Positions 1 through 8,014 of a stretch of 47,191 bases of DNA are shown here, one piece after another (the stretch's first letter is position 1; each line of letters begins with the position of its first letter). Source of the stretch: Eshraghiella sp051880035 (GTDB lineage Bacteria; Bacillota; Clostridia; Lachnospirales; Lachnospiraceae); assembly GCA_051880035.1 (NCBI GenBank), contig JBJENE010000037.1, positions 1 through 47,191 of the forward strand, in the 5' to 3' direction. Below the pieces are notes generated by a model. The model saw nothing but the letters and a program-made list of their open reading frames with translations. It made no database searches and was not told where the DNA came from. The position numbers and the translations under genes were made by a program.

Positions 1-1439
1 CCTTCTGTTGTAATAATGCATCCGTCTATATCCAATGATTCAAGCAGTGATCCAAGTCTTTCAGATACCCACAGCTTTTCATCATTTACCTGTGGTGATC
101 CTACAAATACAACACCTACAAGATCAAGCTCTGTATCTGCTGCAAGTCCCTCTACCAACGGTTCACGAATATAGTGGCGTGTCATTTCTTTAGTAGCAGG
201 TCCGATACATGTTAAAGCATGAATTGAACCGTCTCTTACCTGATTTGGTGTTAAAATAATCGGAACATTTCCGCAGTCTACGTTTTTCTGTCCTCCTAAA
301 ATTCCACATGGTTCTGTCGGACAGATTACATTGTCATGCATAGCCCCCTGACCCATAATTTCCTTAACAAGAACTACACGCGGATTGCCCTGTCTGCGGA
401 CATCCTCACATACCTCTTCTCTTACTATTTCACCATCGTATTTCTTAAGTTCGTTACGGACTGCCTGAATTATGTAATCCTGACACTTATGTGCTGCAAA
501 CGGACCCGGTCTGGTCATTCCGGATAATCTCTGAATTACAACATTGCATCGGATTATAATGTCATTCTCATCTGCACATCCCGGATGTCCGAAATACATT
601 TTTTCATCAAGATATCCTTCTGAAGAGCCGAATTCATGAACCTGAACTCCATCCTCATCAACACCTGTCAGCATAAATACAACACCATCAGCTACTTTTG
701 TTACGCCTGAGCCAAGCTCTCCTTCAACTTTTGTAGCTATCGGACATACATCCATAATTGTTTCTGTATATACATGTCTCTCATTCGGCTTAATAACAGA
801 AAGTTCCATTTTCTTGCAAAGCGGATCTTCCAATACGGCTTTCTCAACAATTGAACCGTCAATTGTAATTTTTCCATCCTTAATTGAGGTCTCGTTACCA
901 ATTTCCGCATCCGTGATTTTAACATGTTTCTTTATTAATGTACGGATTACTTTTTTCTCGCCTGTTTTTTCTGTTTCCGGAGCACTTACAGCCGCAGGAC
1001 TTACTTCCGGCTGTGTTGTTCCTGCTGAGAATACAGGAATATCAAGACTTAAATTCTCTAACTTTTCTGCTTTTCCTATTTCAATATGAATCATTCCATT
1101 GCCTCCTACTTTAGTTTTGATAACCGGAGCAAACTGTTCTGATACCTGTGCCTTTTCAGACTTTGGACTCTGTTCTTCTGCGGTTTCGTTTACTTTGTCT
1201 AATACTTCTGCAGTGATTGGTGTCAACGCCTCCACATCCTGCAATAGAGTAGAACCTAAAACCTGTTCAATCCGCAGTCCGTTTTCACTAAGCTCCAACA
1301 GACCGGCATCTATCATATCGTCAAATAATGATGGGTCTTCTAAATCTGCTGCACTGATTACAAGACCTTTTTGTCTGCGGCAACAAAAAATTGCCGGATC
1401 TTTCAAATGCTTTTGTAATGTTTCATTTGTTATTGACAT
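1..1439 (-). CDS. prdA: D-proline reductase proprotein PrdA (partial, runs off left edge)
   Basis: An uninterrupted minus-strand frame runs from ATG at 1437-1439 to the window edge, covering about 479 codons. PrdA is the proprotein of D-proline reductase, which reductively opens D-proline to 5-aminovalerate in Stickland fermentation. In the known family the proprotein is cut at a cysteine that becomes a pyruvoyl cofactor. The conserved HALTCIGPATKEMTRHY stretch is visible, with the candidate precursor cysteine at residue 411 (codon at 207-209). It is followed by VGSPQVNDEKLWVSERLG, typical of the C-terminal half. An AAGGAGAGG ribosome binding site precedes the ATG, 12 nt after the prdC stop, so the two genes are co-transcribed. 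The C-terminus and any prdB lie outside the window. No in-frame TGA was seen. Confidence 0.92.
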   Translation of the reverse strand, partial: MSITNETLQKHLKDPAIFCCRRQKGLVISAADLEDPSLFDDMIDAGLLELSENGLRIEQVLGSTLLQDVEALTPITAEVLDKVNETAEEQSPKSEKAQVSEQFAPVIKTKVGGNGMIHIEIGKAEKLENLSLDIPVFSAGTTQPEVSPAAVSAPETEKTGEKKVIRTLIKKHVKITDAEIGNETSIKDGKITIDGSIVEKAVLEDPLCKKMELSVIKPNERHVYTETIMDVCPIATKVEGELGSGVTKVADGVVFMLTGVDEDGVQVHEFGSSEGYLDEKMYFGHPGCADENDIIIRCNVVIQRLSGMTRPGPFAAHKCQDYIIQAVRNELKKYDGEIVREEVCEDVRRQGNPRVVLVKEIMGQGAMHDNVICPTEPCGILGGQKNVDCGNVPIILTPNQVRDGSIHALTCIGPATKEMTRHYIREPLVEGLAADTELDLVGVVFVGSPQVNDEKLWVSERLGSLLESLDIDGCIITTE

Positions 1440-1451
1440 AATTTCCTCTCC

Positions 1452-2756
1452 TTATTTTATCCTTCTTATTATTTTTGCGTTAACGGCTCTCAGGGCACCA
1501 TCCGTGCAATGATAAACCGGTAATCCCATTTTGGGTGCACAGCTCATAACCGTGTTGGAACAATCCGTGCAATTACTAATCAATACTGCCTGGGCGCCTG
1601 CCTTCTTTAATGCCATTATTTTCTGTACCTGTCCGGGGCACCGTCCGGGATTTTCACATTTCAGGCTTCCTCTTACTTCCTGTGCCTGCTTGCAGTATTC
1701 TATTCCGACTACTGTGGAACCAAGGCTTTTTGCAATCTCTTCAAGACGATTTTTATCTGCACCGCACGCGCATACCAGGAGTCCGATTTTTTCCGGTCCC
1801 TTTAAGAAACACTCGGCTGCAATCAGTCCTCCGGTCGTCTTAATGACCGGCGCTTCCATACAGGTTCTTTTGCCGGTAAAAGGACCGCCCATAATAAGCT
1901 CTCCATATCCTTCTGCCACTCCTCCTGCCTGTTCAAACACACTTCCGACTGACATTCCTAACGGCACATCTAAGAAAACCTGTATCAGCTTATCCTGTTC
2001 ATTGCCTTTTATTTTGCCGCCTACAGTAAGGTCTTTATCAATAAATGGTTTCCTATGGTCAACTGCTTCCTCTATCCGGCACGCTGTTTCAGCATTTATT
2101 ACAATTGCTCCGGCTTCTAACGGAAGTGCCGTCACGGGAAGAATCTTTCCAAACACTTCCCTGATAATGGCTCTTTCTTCCCCCATCGGGTACATATTCG
2201 GAAGCTCGGCAATACGAATCTCAGGATTGGTATTTACCTGATTTAAAATACCGATTGCTTTTTCGTGATAACCTTTAATGGCAATGACTCCATGTTTTGC
2301 ATTTGCAACCTGCATTGCTATCTCCAGTCCTCTGAGCAGCTGCTTCGGATACTTTTCAATTCTTTCAATGTTATGTGAAAGAATCGGCTCACATTCTGCT
2401 GCATTGATAATAACTGTTCCATCATCATCAAAAGGCTTTGTAAACTTGGCATAAGTAGGAAATCCTGCACCGCCTAAGCCTACCAGCCCTGACTCCTTAA
2501 TCAATTCAAAGGAATCATCTGATTTCAGCTCTATATATGTATCCGGCTGTTCAACTGCCGCTTTGATTTCAATAGAATCTTCCGTTACTTTTGTTACCTG
2601 TCCAAAAATGCTTGAATAGATGTTTACACCAAGACTTTCTTCTTCTCTTTTTGCAAGCAGTGTTCCACGCTGCACTTCATCGCCTTCAGTCACACACGGA
2701 ACAGATTTTGAGCCGATATGCTGTTTAAGCGGAAATAAAAACATTTTATCATTCAT
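1452..2756 (-). CDS. prdC: Proline reductase-associated electron transfer protein PrdC (RnfC-like)
   Basis: A 434-residue RnfC-like protein that in known prd clusters is thought to pass electrons to D-proline reductase. The RnfC/Nqo1-type nucleotide-binding signature GLVGLGGAGFPTYAKF lies near residues 90-105, followed by INAAECEPILSHN. An SLBB-type middle region follows. The C-terminal third is cysteine-rich (CACGADK, CENPGRCPG, NCTDCSNTVMSC), compatible with Fe-S or redox-active cysteines. Some homologues are reported as selenoproteins; this one reads through without an in-frame TGA and shows only cysteines. It is first in the transcription unit, with prdA directly downstream. GAGG lies about 7 nt before the ATG. 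Identity is supported jointly by RnfC similarity and prdA adjacency. Confidence 0.9.
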   Translation of the reverse strand: MNDKMFLFPLKQHIGSKSVPCVTEGDEVQRGTLLAKREEESLGVNIYSSIFGQVTKVTEDSIEIKAAVEQPDTYIELKSDDSFELIKESGLVGLGGAGFPTYAKFTKPFDDDGTVIINAAECEPILSHNIERIEKYPKQLLRGLEIAMQVANAKHGVIAIKGYHEKAIGILNQVNTNPEIRIAELPNMYPMGEERAIIREVFGKILPVTALPLEAGAIVINAETACRIEEAVDHRKPFIDKDLTVGGKIKGNEQDKLIQVFLDVPLGMSVGSVFEQAGGVAEGYGELIMGGPFTGKRTCMEAPVIKTTGGLIAAECFLKGPEKIGLLVCACGADKNRLEEIAKSLGSTVVGIEYCKQAQEVRGSLKCENPGRCPGQVQKIMALKKAGAQAVLISNCTDCSNTVMSCAPKMGLPVYHCTDGALRAVNAKIIRRIK

Positions 2757-2823
2757 GCCGATACCTCATTAAAAACAGGCTCTTTGTGCGCCCGTTAATT
2801 AACTGTACATTTTCTTTTTTCAT

Positions 2824-2852
2824 ATTATAGGCGTACTGATATCATTAGTAAA
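2824..2852 (-). promoter_or_regulatory. Candidate sigma-A promoter of prdC-prdA
   Basis: On the minus strand a perfect TATAAT (2824-2829) is preceded at 17 bp by TTTACT (2847-2852), giving a leader of about 60 nt before prdC. The -35 is weak. No sigma-54 -24/-12 element was recognised, although prd operons of some clostridia are activated by a sigma-54-type regulator. Confidence 0.45.
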
Positions 2853-2914
2853 ACGACATTTTTTAATATCACCCATTACAAATCTGAATGGTAATTCCTA
2901 ATAAATAAAAGGGA

Positions 2915-2992
2915 CTGAAAAAGATATTCGAAAGAACGCTTTCGCTTAGTTGATGCTTCGTAACGGTACTTGGCCGGTATAAAGTCGAAGTA
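2915..2992. repeat. Copy of a dispersed hairpin-forming repeat
   Basis: This segment contains GAAAGAACGCT and, a little later, TTGATGCTTCGTAACGGTACT. A closely related arrangement (GAAAGAATGCT, then TTGATGTCGTAACGGTACT) lies in the large hairpin at 20213-20310. The segment has local dyads: CGAAAG-AACG-CTTTCG, and ATGCTTCG pairing with CGAAGTAT. It lies between prdC and the opp terminator and holds no convincing ORF. Confidence 0.5.
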
Positions 2993-3007
2993 TTTTACTA
3001 TTAATCA

Positions 3008-3040
3008 GAAAAATGGCCATGGGCAAGCCCATAGCCATTC
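3008..3040 (-). terminator. Rho-independent terminator of the opp operon
   Basis: On the minus strand a 12-bp stem (AATGGCTATGGG pairing with CCCATGGCCATT, one G-U pair) with a short loop is followed by TTTTTC. It lies about 50 nt after the stop of the peptide-binding protein and closes the opp operon. Confidence 0.85.
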
Positions 3041-3087
3041 TCTTATAGATAAGTTTAAAACCTTTTTACTTAATTAAATATTACATT

Positions 3088-5274
3088 TTAATATACACCA
3101 AGGCATTTTGTCTGATAACCGGAATAATCAGGCATCATGGTATCAAGGTAAGAACTTGGATCACCATAATCAGGAATCCATCCTGTCAAATCATAGATAT
3201 CAAAGTTGGATTCATAACCATAACTTGTATAGTATCCGCAATAATACCACTGATATATATCCTGACATGCAACAAGATTTACAACAACCTTGCCACCAAG
3301 GGATTTCTCCATTGACTGTTTGTATGCATTAGCTCTGTTAGTGTATAACTCGCTGCTGGAATCATATGGGAAATCCAGATATATTGGATTCTCTTCATCA
3401 ACAACGATACCGTCATCAGCCAGGTCTTTAATTGCCAGTTCCAATTCAGCTGCTGCATTTTCAGGACTATACCATCCGTCATAACCGTCACCGGAGCCGT
3501 TTCCGTTATCTGCTTCTTCATTCCATACCTTTATCGGCATTCCGTCTGCGTCAAGCTGTGCCTGCATTATTTCACCATAGTATGTTCCTTCCGGGAATGT
3601 AACGCTTTCTCCGTTAATATCTACAGTTACATCCTCAAAGAGTGATACAAATTTGGCCGGTGTATAAGAATTTCTGAGAGAATTATATTTTAATTCTTCT
3701 CCAACATACTGTGCATTGTATGCAGCTCTGTCAACACCGTATGCAATTGCAAGACGGAAGTGTACATTATTCACTGCTGCATTGGTTCTTGCCGCATCCT
3801 CTTCGGTCTGAGAAGATACAACAGTTGTTTCATCATTGAAGTTTGCAAATGCCATACGATTCAGGTTAACATATGTTACATAAGAGGTTGCATCCGTACC
3901 TGATTCATACGCATATTTATCAAATAATCCCTGTGACTTTGCAGTCTCTACTGTGGAGGTATTTAAAACAAGTCCGTCTGTAACTCCCTTTACTGCATTA
4001 TCATATGTTTTGGAAACATCTGTACCGTCATCATACAACCATACTATTTTCTTTATATTAATATTATCAGCATTCCAATATGACTCATTTGCTTCAAAGA
4101 CAATAGAGTTATTCTCTGTTACGCTTGAAACAAGATATGGTCCGCAGTATACAATTGAAGTCGGATTCTTTCCGTAATTGTAATCTGCTGCAGTAGGATC
4201 ATATTCCACACCGAACTTACCGCCCAATGATACATAATAGCTGCGGCATAATGGAGCAAATACACTATAGCCTAACATTGTATCAAAGAAACTGCATGGA
4301 GCTTCAAGAGTATACTCTACTGTATATTTATCAACTGCCTTTACTCCTACCTCAGAGAAATCAGTAACTTCTCCATAGATATATGCATCAGCGTTTACGA
4401 TGCCGCATCCGCCTGTACCTGCAAGGTATTCCATACCACCCTGGGCATCCAGAAGATGCTGCATACCTGCTACGAAGTCATCTGCTACTACTTCAGCTAC
4501 TTCTCTTCCCTGGAAATCAACCCATTTTACACCTTCACGCAAATGGAAAGTATATGTGCATCCATCTTCGGATACATCATAGCTTGTGGCAAGTGCCGGC
4601 TGGATATATCCTTCGCAATCGTACTCATACAGACCATCATATGTATTAACAATAGCGTTACTGTCTGTTGTAAGGTAACTACTGAAAACATCCCATGTAG
4701 CAGGGTTGGCACTGTATCCGATATTGTAATCAGATTTCAATGTGTATCCTTTGCTTTCAAGGAATGATTTGGCCCAGGCTTCATAGGTTCCGGTTCCTCG
4801 GAGCTCCTGCCATTTTTCTTTCATTTCATTTCTGTCTTCTACTGAAACAAATTCCGTACATACCAATGCCTGATGATAACGAGTGTAGTCAGTACCCCAT
4901 AATACATTGTCCGTGGTATACGGAGCCACACGGGATATAGCATAATTACCGCCGACAGAAGTTGTCGGAAGCAGAACACCTGACTCAAGAAGCTTTGCTT
5001 CTGCAATCGCCATCAAAGCATATCTCTCTGATGCTACCTGTGATTCCTTGGCAGCGGTGTACAAATCATAGAATTCACCAAGTGTACTCTGATAAACATA
5101 CTGTGAGAGTTCATCGTAGCTCATTTTGCTTTTATCTACATCGCTCTCTTTCTCGCTTTCGGTTTCGGCAGCTGTGGTAGTATCTTCTTTATCTTTAGAA
5201 TCGGATTTACCACACGCACACATTGTTAATACCATTACAGATACCAACAAAAAGCCTATTAACTTTTTCTTCAT
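3088..5274 (-). CDS. Oligopeptide ABC transporter substrate-binding lipoprotein, apparently circularly permuted
   Basis: A 728-residue lipoprotein with signal MKKKLIGFLLVSVMVLTMCAC, lipidated cysteine at 21, then an acidic Thr/Glu-rich linker. From about residue 182 it follows the SBP_bac_5 (OppA/AmiA) family, including LATSYDVSEDGCTYTFHLR and GWIPDYGDPSSYLDTM. It stops about 10 residues later at TKCLGVY, where family members normally continue for another 100 or more. Residues about 65-160 (SERYALMAIAEAKLLESG, then TTSVGGNYAISRVAP and DRNEMKEKWQEL) resemble that normally C-terminal tail of AmiA-type proteins. This implies a circular permutation. It is the last gene of the opp cluster, with its own strong promoter, a leader hairpin and an AAAGGAGG site. 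It probably captures peptides outside the membrane for OppBCDF. Confidence 0.88.
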   Translation of the reverse strand: MKKKLIGFLLVSVMVLTMCACGKSDSKDKEDTTTAAETESEKESDVDKSKMSYDELSQYVYQSTLGEFYDLYTAAKESQVASERYALMAIAEAKLLESGVLLPTTSVGGNYAISRVAPYTTDNVLWGTDYTRYHQALVCTEFVSVEDRNEMKEKWQELRGTGTYEAWAKSFLESKGYTLKSDYNIGYSANPATWDVFSSYLTTDSNAIVNTYDGLYEYDCEGYIQPALATSYDVSEDGCTYTFHLREGVKWVDFQGREVAEVVADDFVAGMQHLLDAQGGMEYLAGTGGCGIVNADAYIYGEVTDFSEVGVKAVDKYTVEYTLEAPCSFFDTMLGYSVFAPLCRSYYVSLGGKFGVEYDPTAADYNYGKNPTSIVYCGPYLVSSVTENNSIVFEANESYWNADNINIKKIVWLYDDGTDVSKTYDNAVKGVTDGLVLNTSTVETAKSQGLFDKYAYESGTDATSYVTYVNLNRMAFANFNDETTVVSSQTEEDAARTNAAVNNVHFRLAIAYGVDRAAYNAQYVGEELKYNSLRNSYTPAKFVSLFEDVTVDINGESVTFPEGTYYGEIMQAQLDADGMPIKVWNEEADNGNGSGDGYDGWYSPENAAAELELAIKDLADDGIVVDEENPIYLDFPYDSSSELYTNRANAYKQSMEKSLGGKVVVNLVACQDIYQWYYCGYYTSYGYESNFDIYDLTGWIPDYGDPSSYLDTMMPDYSGYQTKCLGVY

Positions 5275-5292
5275 AAAAAACCTCCTTTAAAT

Positions 5293-5325
5293 TCATAAAA
5301 TAAAAAAGGTCAGGCTAAAGTTCAT
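5293..5325 (-). CDS. Possible 10-residue leader peptide upstream of the peptide-binding protein
   Basis: A short ORF (MNFSLTFFIL) starts in the loop of the leader hairpin and reads through its 3' arm and U-tract. AAAGGAG precedes the ATG, but only about 2 nt away, which is closer than ideal. If translated, ribosomes would disrupt the terminator. It may be fortuitous, since the Phe-Phe comes from the U-tract itself. Confidence 0.2.
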   Translation of the reverse strand: MNFSLTFFIL

Positions 5326-5344
5326 GACTCCTTTGCCTAACCCT
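5300..5344 (-). terminator. Terminator-like hairpin in the leader of the peptide-binding protein gene
   Basis: On the minus strand GGTTAGGC pairs with GCCTGACC (one G-U), the stem is extended by AAAG/CTTT around a bulge, and TTTTTT follows. It starts only a few nt after the predicted transcription start. It would either attenuate this gene or partially terminate transcripts arriving from the upstream opp genes. Confidence 0.7.
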
Positions 5345-5351
5345 GTTTCCA

Positions 5352-5381
5352 ATTATATACTGGATTTTTCTGTATTGTCAA
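5352..5381 (-). promoter_or_regulatory. Strong promoter of the peptide-binding protein gene
   Basis: On the minus strand consensus TTGACA (5376-5381) and consensus TATAAT (5352-5357) are separated by 18 bp. This gives the binding protein an internal promoter separate from oppB, consistent with the usual need for more binding protein than permease. Confidence 0.8.
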
Positions 5382-5415
5382 GCAAATAAATATTAAAAGT
5401 GATTCAAACTTTCCG

Positions 5416-6693
5416 TTATTGTTCATATGATGACTTTAAAACCGATGTGTAACTTACGCTTTCCGTATTATATAAATCAACCAGCTTCAACATATCATCA
5501 TTATAGTAAATAGTATGATTAAAGCAATAAATCGAATAAATATCCTGTCTGTCCAGTGATATAAGTGCTGCCTCATCAAATTCATCCGATATATAGATGT
5601 CACTTATTTCCATAAGAATCTGAGCACATCCGGACTTTTCTGAATATGACACCAGATTTGGCAAAGCGCTCCTGCACTTTCCATCTTTAATATCCAGATA
5701 AGAGTTTCTTGTATCTCCGTCTGAAAATTCATAATAATGCCAATAATCCAGTTCCGACAACTTATAATCCCTTAGAAAAACAATACTGAGATTTCCTGTG
5801 TACTCCATAATTGCAGCATCATATACGCTGAGTCCTGTACGGTCATAAATATTAAAACGATACTGCTCGTTCCTTACATCCAAGTTCCTTGAAAATCCAT
5901 CATAACTTGACAAGGTTCCGTTGGTATATCCTTTTGAAACCATTGCATCTGCAATGTAATCCACAATAAATGCATTTTTCATCCAGGCAAAATCAATAAA
6001 ACTTTGGATTCCGTTTTCTTCGGCGTATTTCAAGTACTCATCAGATACAGAAAGTTTAACTTTTCCGTCTCCAAGAAGAATCATGTCAACCTGTGAAGAA
6101 TCAGCGGCATAGGAAGCAATCTTCTCGTATTCCGATGCTATGTCACTGTTCTGATAAGGGTCATAATCATATGTTTCCACATCATCATTGCAATAAAACA
6201 TATCATCATACTGTTCATAAACAGGTGCCAGATATATGTTACGGTTATTGTAGCTTTGCAGTAGTTCAAAAGCCTTATAAAGCACTTCATCAACCACCAT
6301 CTCTTCATTGGGGTGTCTGTTAAGCCTATAGACATTATTAACACCATCAAAGCCCGTGTCACTGTTAAAGTTTTTGTATGCTGCGCCCAAAGTATCCGAG
6401 TACAGCGAAGATAATGCTTTTTTCTCAGACATTGCCGAGGAATCACCTGCACCCAAATCATAAAGCAGCACAAACTGGTCTGACAGGCTCGCTCCCTCGC
6501 CGGAACTTACTTCAATTTGTGTCCATCCCGGGTCCACATTTATACATGAATAGGTGCCATATGCAAAGGCTCCCGCAGCAATCGCTATGAGGACCACCAC
6601 TATGATAAATCTGATTTTTGTATTTTTCTCATTAAGTTCTACTTTTACAACCGGCTTTAAATTCGGCCTGTTGTCTTTACTTGTGCGTCCCAT
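5416..6693 (-). CDS. Membrane-anchored protein of the opp operon, distantly ApbE-like
   Basis: A 425-residue protein with one N-terminal membrane segment (about residues 28-48, IRFIIVVVLIAIAAGAFAYG) and an extracytoplasmic remainder. The order of motifs recalls ApbE flavin transferases: a segment with VNNVYRLNRHPNEEMVVDEVLYKAFELL, then a stretch ending FIVDYIADAMVSKGYTNGTLSS, which resembles the ApbE segment of a helix and strand near the FMN-transfer site. The usual glycine-rich and metal-binding motifs are not evident, so a catalytic role is doubtful. It starts 1 nt after the oppF stop and ends just before the binding-protein promoter, so it belongs to the transporter operon. It may assist the receptor or permease at the membrane surface. 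The exact function is unknown. Confidence 0.6.
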   Translation of the reverse strand: MGRTSKDNRPNLKPVVKVELNEKNTKIRFIIVVVLIAIAAGAFAYGTYSCINVDPGWTQIEVSSGEGASLSDQFVLLYDLGAGDSSAMSEKKALSSLYSDTLGAAYKNFNSDTGFDGVNNVYRLNRHPNEEMVVDEVLYKAFELLQSYNNRNIYLAPVYEQYDDMFYCNDDVETYDYDPYQNSDIASEYEKIASYAADSSQVDMILLGDGKVKLSVSDEYLKYAEENGIQSFIDFAWMKNAFIVDYIADAMVSKGYTNGTLSSYDGFSRNLDVRNEQYRFNIYDRTGLSVYDAAIMEYTGNLSIVFLRDYKLSELDYWHYYEFSDGDTRNSYLDIKDGKCRSALPNLVSYSEKSGCAQILMEISDIYISDEFDEAALISLDRQDIYSIYCFNHTIYYNDDMLKLVDLYNTESVSYTSVLKSSYEQ

Positions 6694-6694
6694 A

Positions 6695-8002
6695 TTATAT
6701 CACCATCAAAAGCAATAGAAGTAAGAACAACACTATGCACACCGCAATGACGATAAAACCTGCAACAGCACCTTTTTTACAGGCCTTATAATTATTGATA
6801 TAATTGTTATGTTTAAAAATAAGTGCCGCAATCAGTCCGATAACAGGTAACAGGAATGAGAAGAATACATATAATTTACTTCCTGTATCATGAATCGGAG
6901 ACTCTATATACTCATTGTCCGGGGCAATCGCCTGCGCTGATTGTGTTTCATCTTTTGGTTCCCCATCCGATATATTAATAATCTTGAGAGGAACACCTTT
7001 TTCACGAATTGCTTTATATTCTTCGATTTCCTTCTTATTGCCATATACATAATGGTCATGTCCGATACATACAAACTCCGGCTTATCCTCACTGTAATCA
7101 TGCTGTGAAGGGTCATATGTATAAAGTATTTTATTCTTTTCCAGCTTTGGATCCGGAATCGGAATTGCCGAAATTAATGAATGTGTGTATGGATGAAGAG
7201 GAAATGCAAACAGTTCTTCCGCTTCTGCAATTTCAACAATTCTGCCTTTATATATAACACCGATACGGTCCGAGATAAATCTTACAATAGAAAGATCGTG
7301 TGCTATAAACAGATATGTTACCTGTTTGGTCTCCTGAAACTTTTTTAACAGATTAAGTACCTGTGCACGAATAGAAACATCCAGTGCGGAAATCGGTTCA
7401 TCTGCTACAACAAGTTCGGGTTCCATAACCATAGCCCTGGCAAGGCCTATACGCTGACGCTGTCCGCCCGAAAACTCATGGGGATATCTGGTCAGATGCT
7501 CCGGCAGCAAACCAACCTCTTCAATAATATTCTCTACTTTTTTCACTCGTTCTTCTTCATTTTTAAACAAGTGAAAATTGTAAAGTCCTTCTGAAATAAT
7601 ATAATCCACGGTAGCTCTTTCATTCAGGGAAGCCGCAGGATCCTGGAACACCATTTGGATGTTACGAATTACATCACGGTCTAAGGATCTTGGTATTTTT
7701 CCTGAAATAGGCACGCCCTTATAACATATTTCACCGCCGGCCAGCTGATTTACCCGAATAACTGCTCTTCCGATTGTAGTCTTACCTGAACCCGACTCTC
7801 CAACAAGAGAAAATGTCTCTCCTTTGTAGATATCAAATGAAGCATCCTGTACTGCTTTAACTATATTATCCCCTTTGCCAAAGGATATATCTACATTTTT
7901 TAAAGAAAGAAGAAGTTCTCTGCCGTTTTCATCTATCGGACCATGTTCAGGCAGATGTAAAACACGGGTCTTTTTTTTATCATCTCTGTTATGTTTAGCC
8001 AC
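6695..8002 (-). CDS. oppF: Oligopeptide ABC transporter ATP-binding protein (OppF/AmiF-like) with C-terminal membrane tail
   Basis: A 435-residue ATPase that powers peptide import with OppD. Walker A GESGSGKTT is at about 68-76. The Q-loop reads VFQDPAASLNE, the signature FSGGQRQRIG, and Walker B VVADEPISALD with the H-loop IAHDLS. The oligopeptide-family C-terminal region with HPYTHSLISAIP follows. Unlike standard OppF proteins (about 310-330 residues), it continues with a polar linker and about 60 hydrophobic residues (376-435) predicted as two membrane helices separated by HNNYINNYKACKKG. The frame is continuous, so this is a real fusion rather than a misread stop. It sits 12 nt after oppD. 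Confidence 0.93.
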   Translation of the reverse strand: MAKHNRDDKKKTRVLHLPEHGPIDENGRELLLSLKNVDISFGKGDNIVKAVQDASFDIYKGETFSLVGESGSGKTTIGRAVIRVNQLAGGEICYKGVPISGKIPRSLDRDVIRNIQMVFQDPAASLNERATVDYIISEGLYNFHLFKNEEERVKKVENIIEEVGLLPEHLTRYPHEFSGGQRQRIGLARAMVMEPELVVADEPISALDVSIRAQVLNLLKKFQETKQVTYLFIAHDLSIVRFISDRIGVIYKGRIVEIAEAEELFAFPLHPYTHSLISAIPIPDPKLEKNKILYTYDPSQHDYSEDKPEFVCIGHDHYVYGNKKEIEEYKAIREKGVPLKIINISDGEPKDETQSAQAIAPDNEYIESPIHDTGSKLYVFFSFLLPVIGLIAALIFKHNNYINNYKACKKGAVAGFIVIAVCIVLFLLLLLLMVI

Positions 8003-8014
8003 GAATAAACTCTC

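Noticed and set aside
1531..2241. Plus-strand frame of 236 codons opposite prdC
   Set aside because: It is the antisense shadow of a clearly coding gene, with no ribosome site or recognisable protein.
1..2756. Selenocysteine codon in prdA or prdC
   Set aside because: No in-frame TGA was found in either frame within the window.
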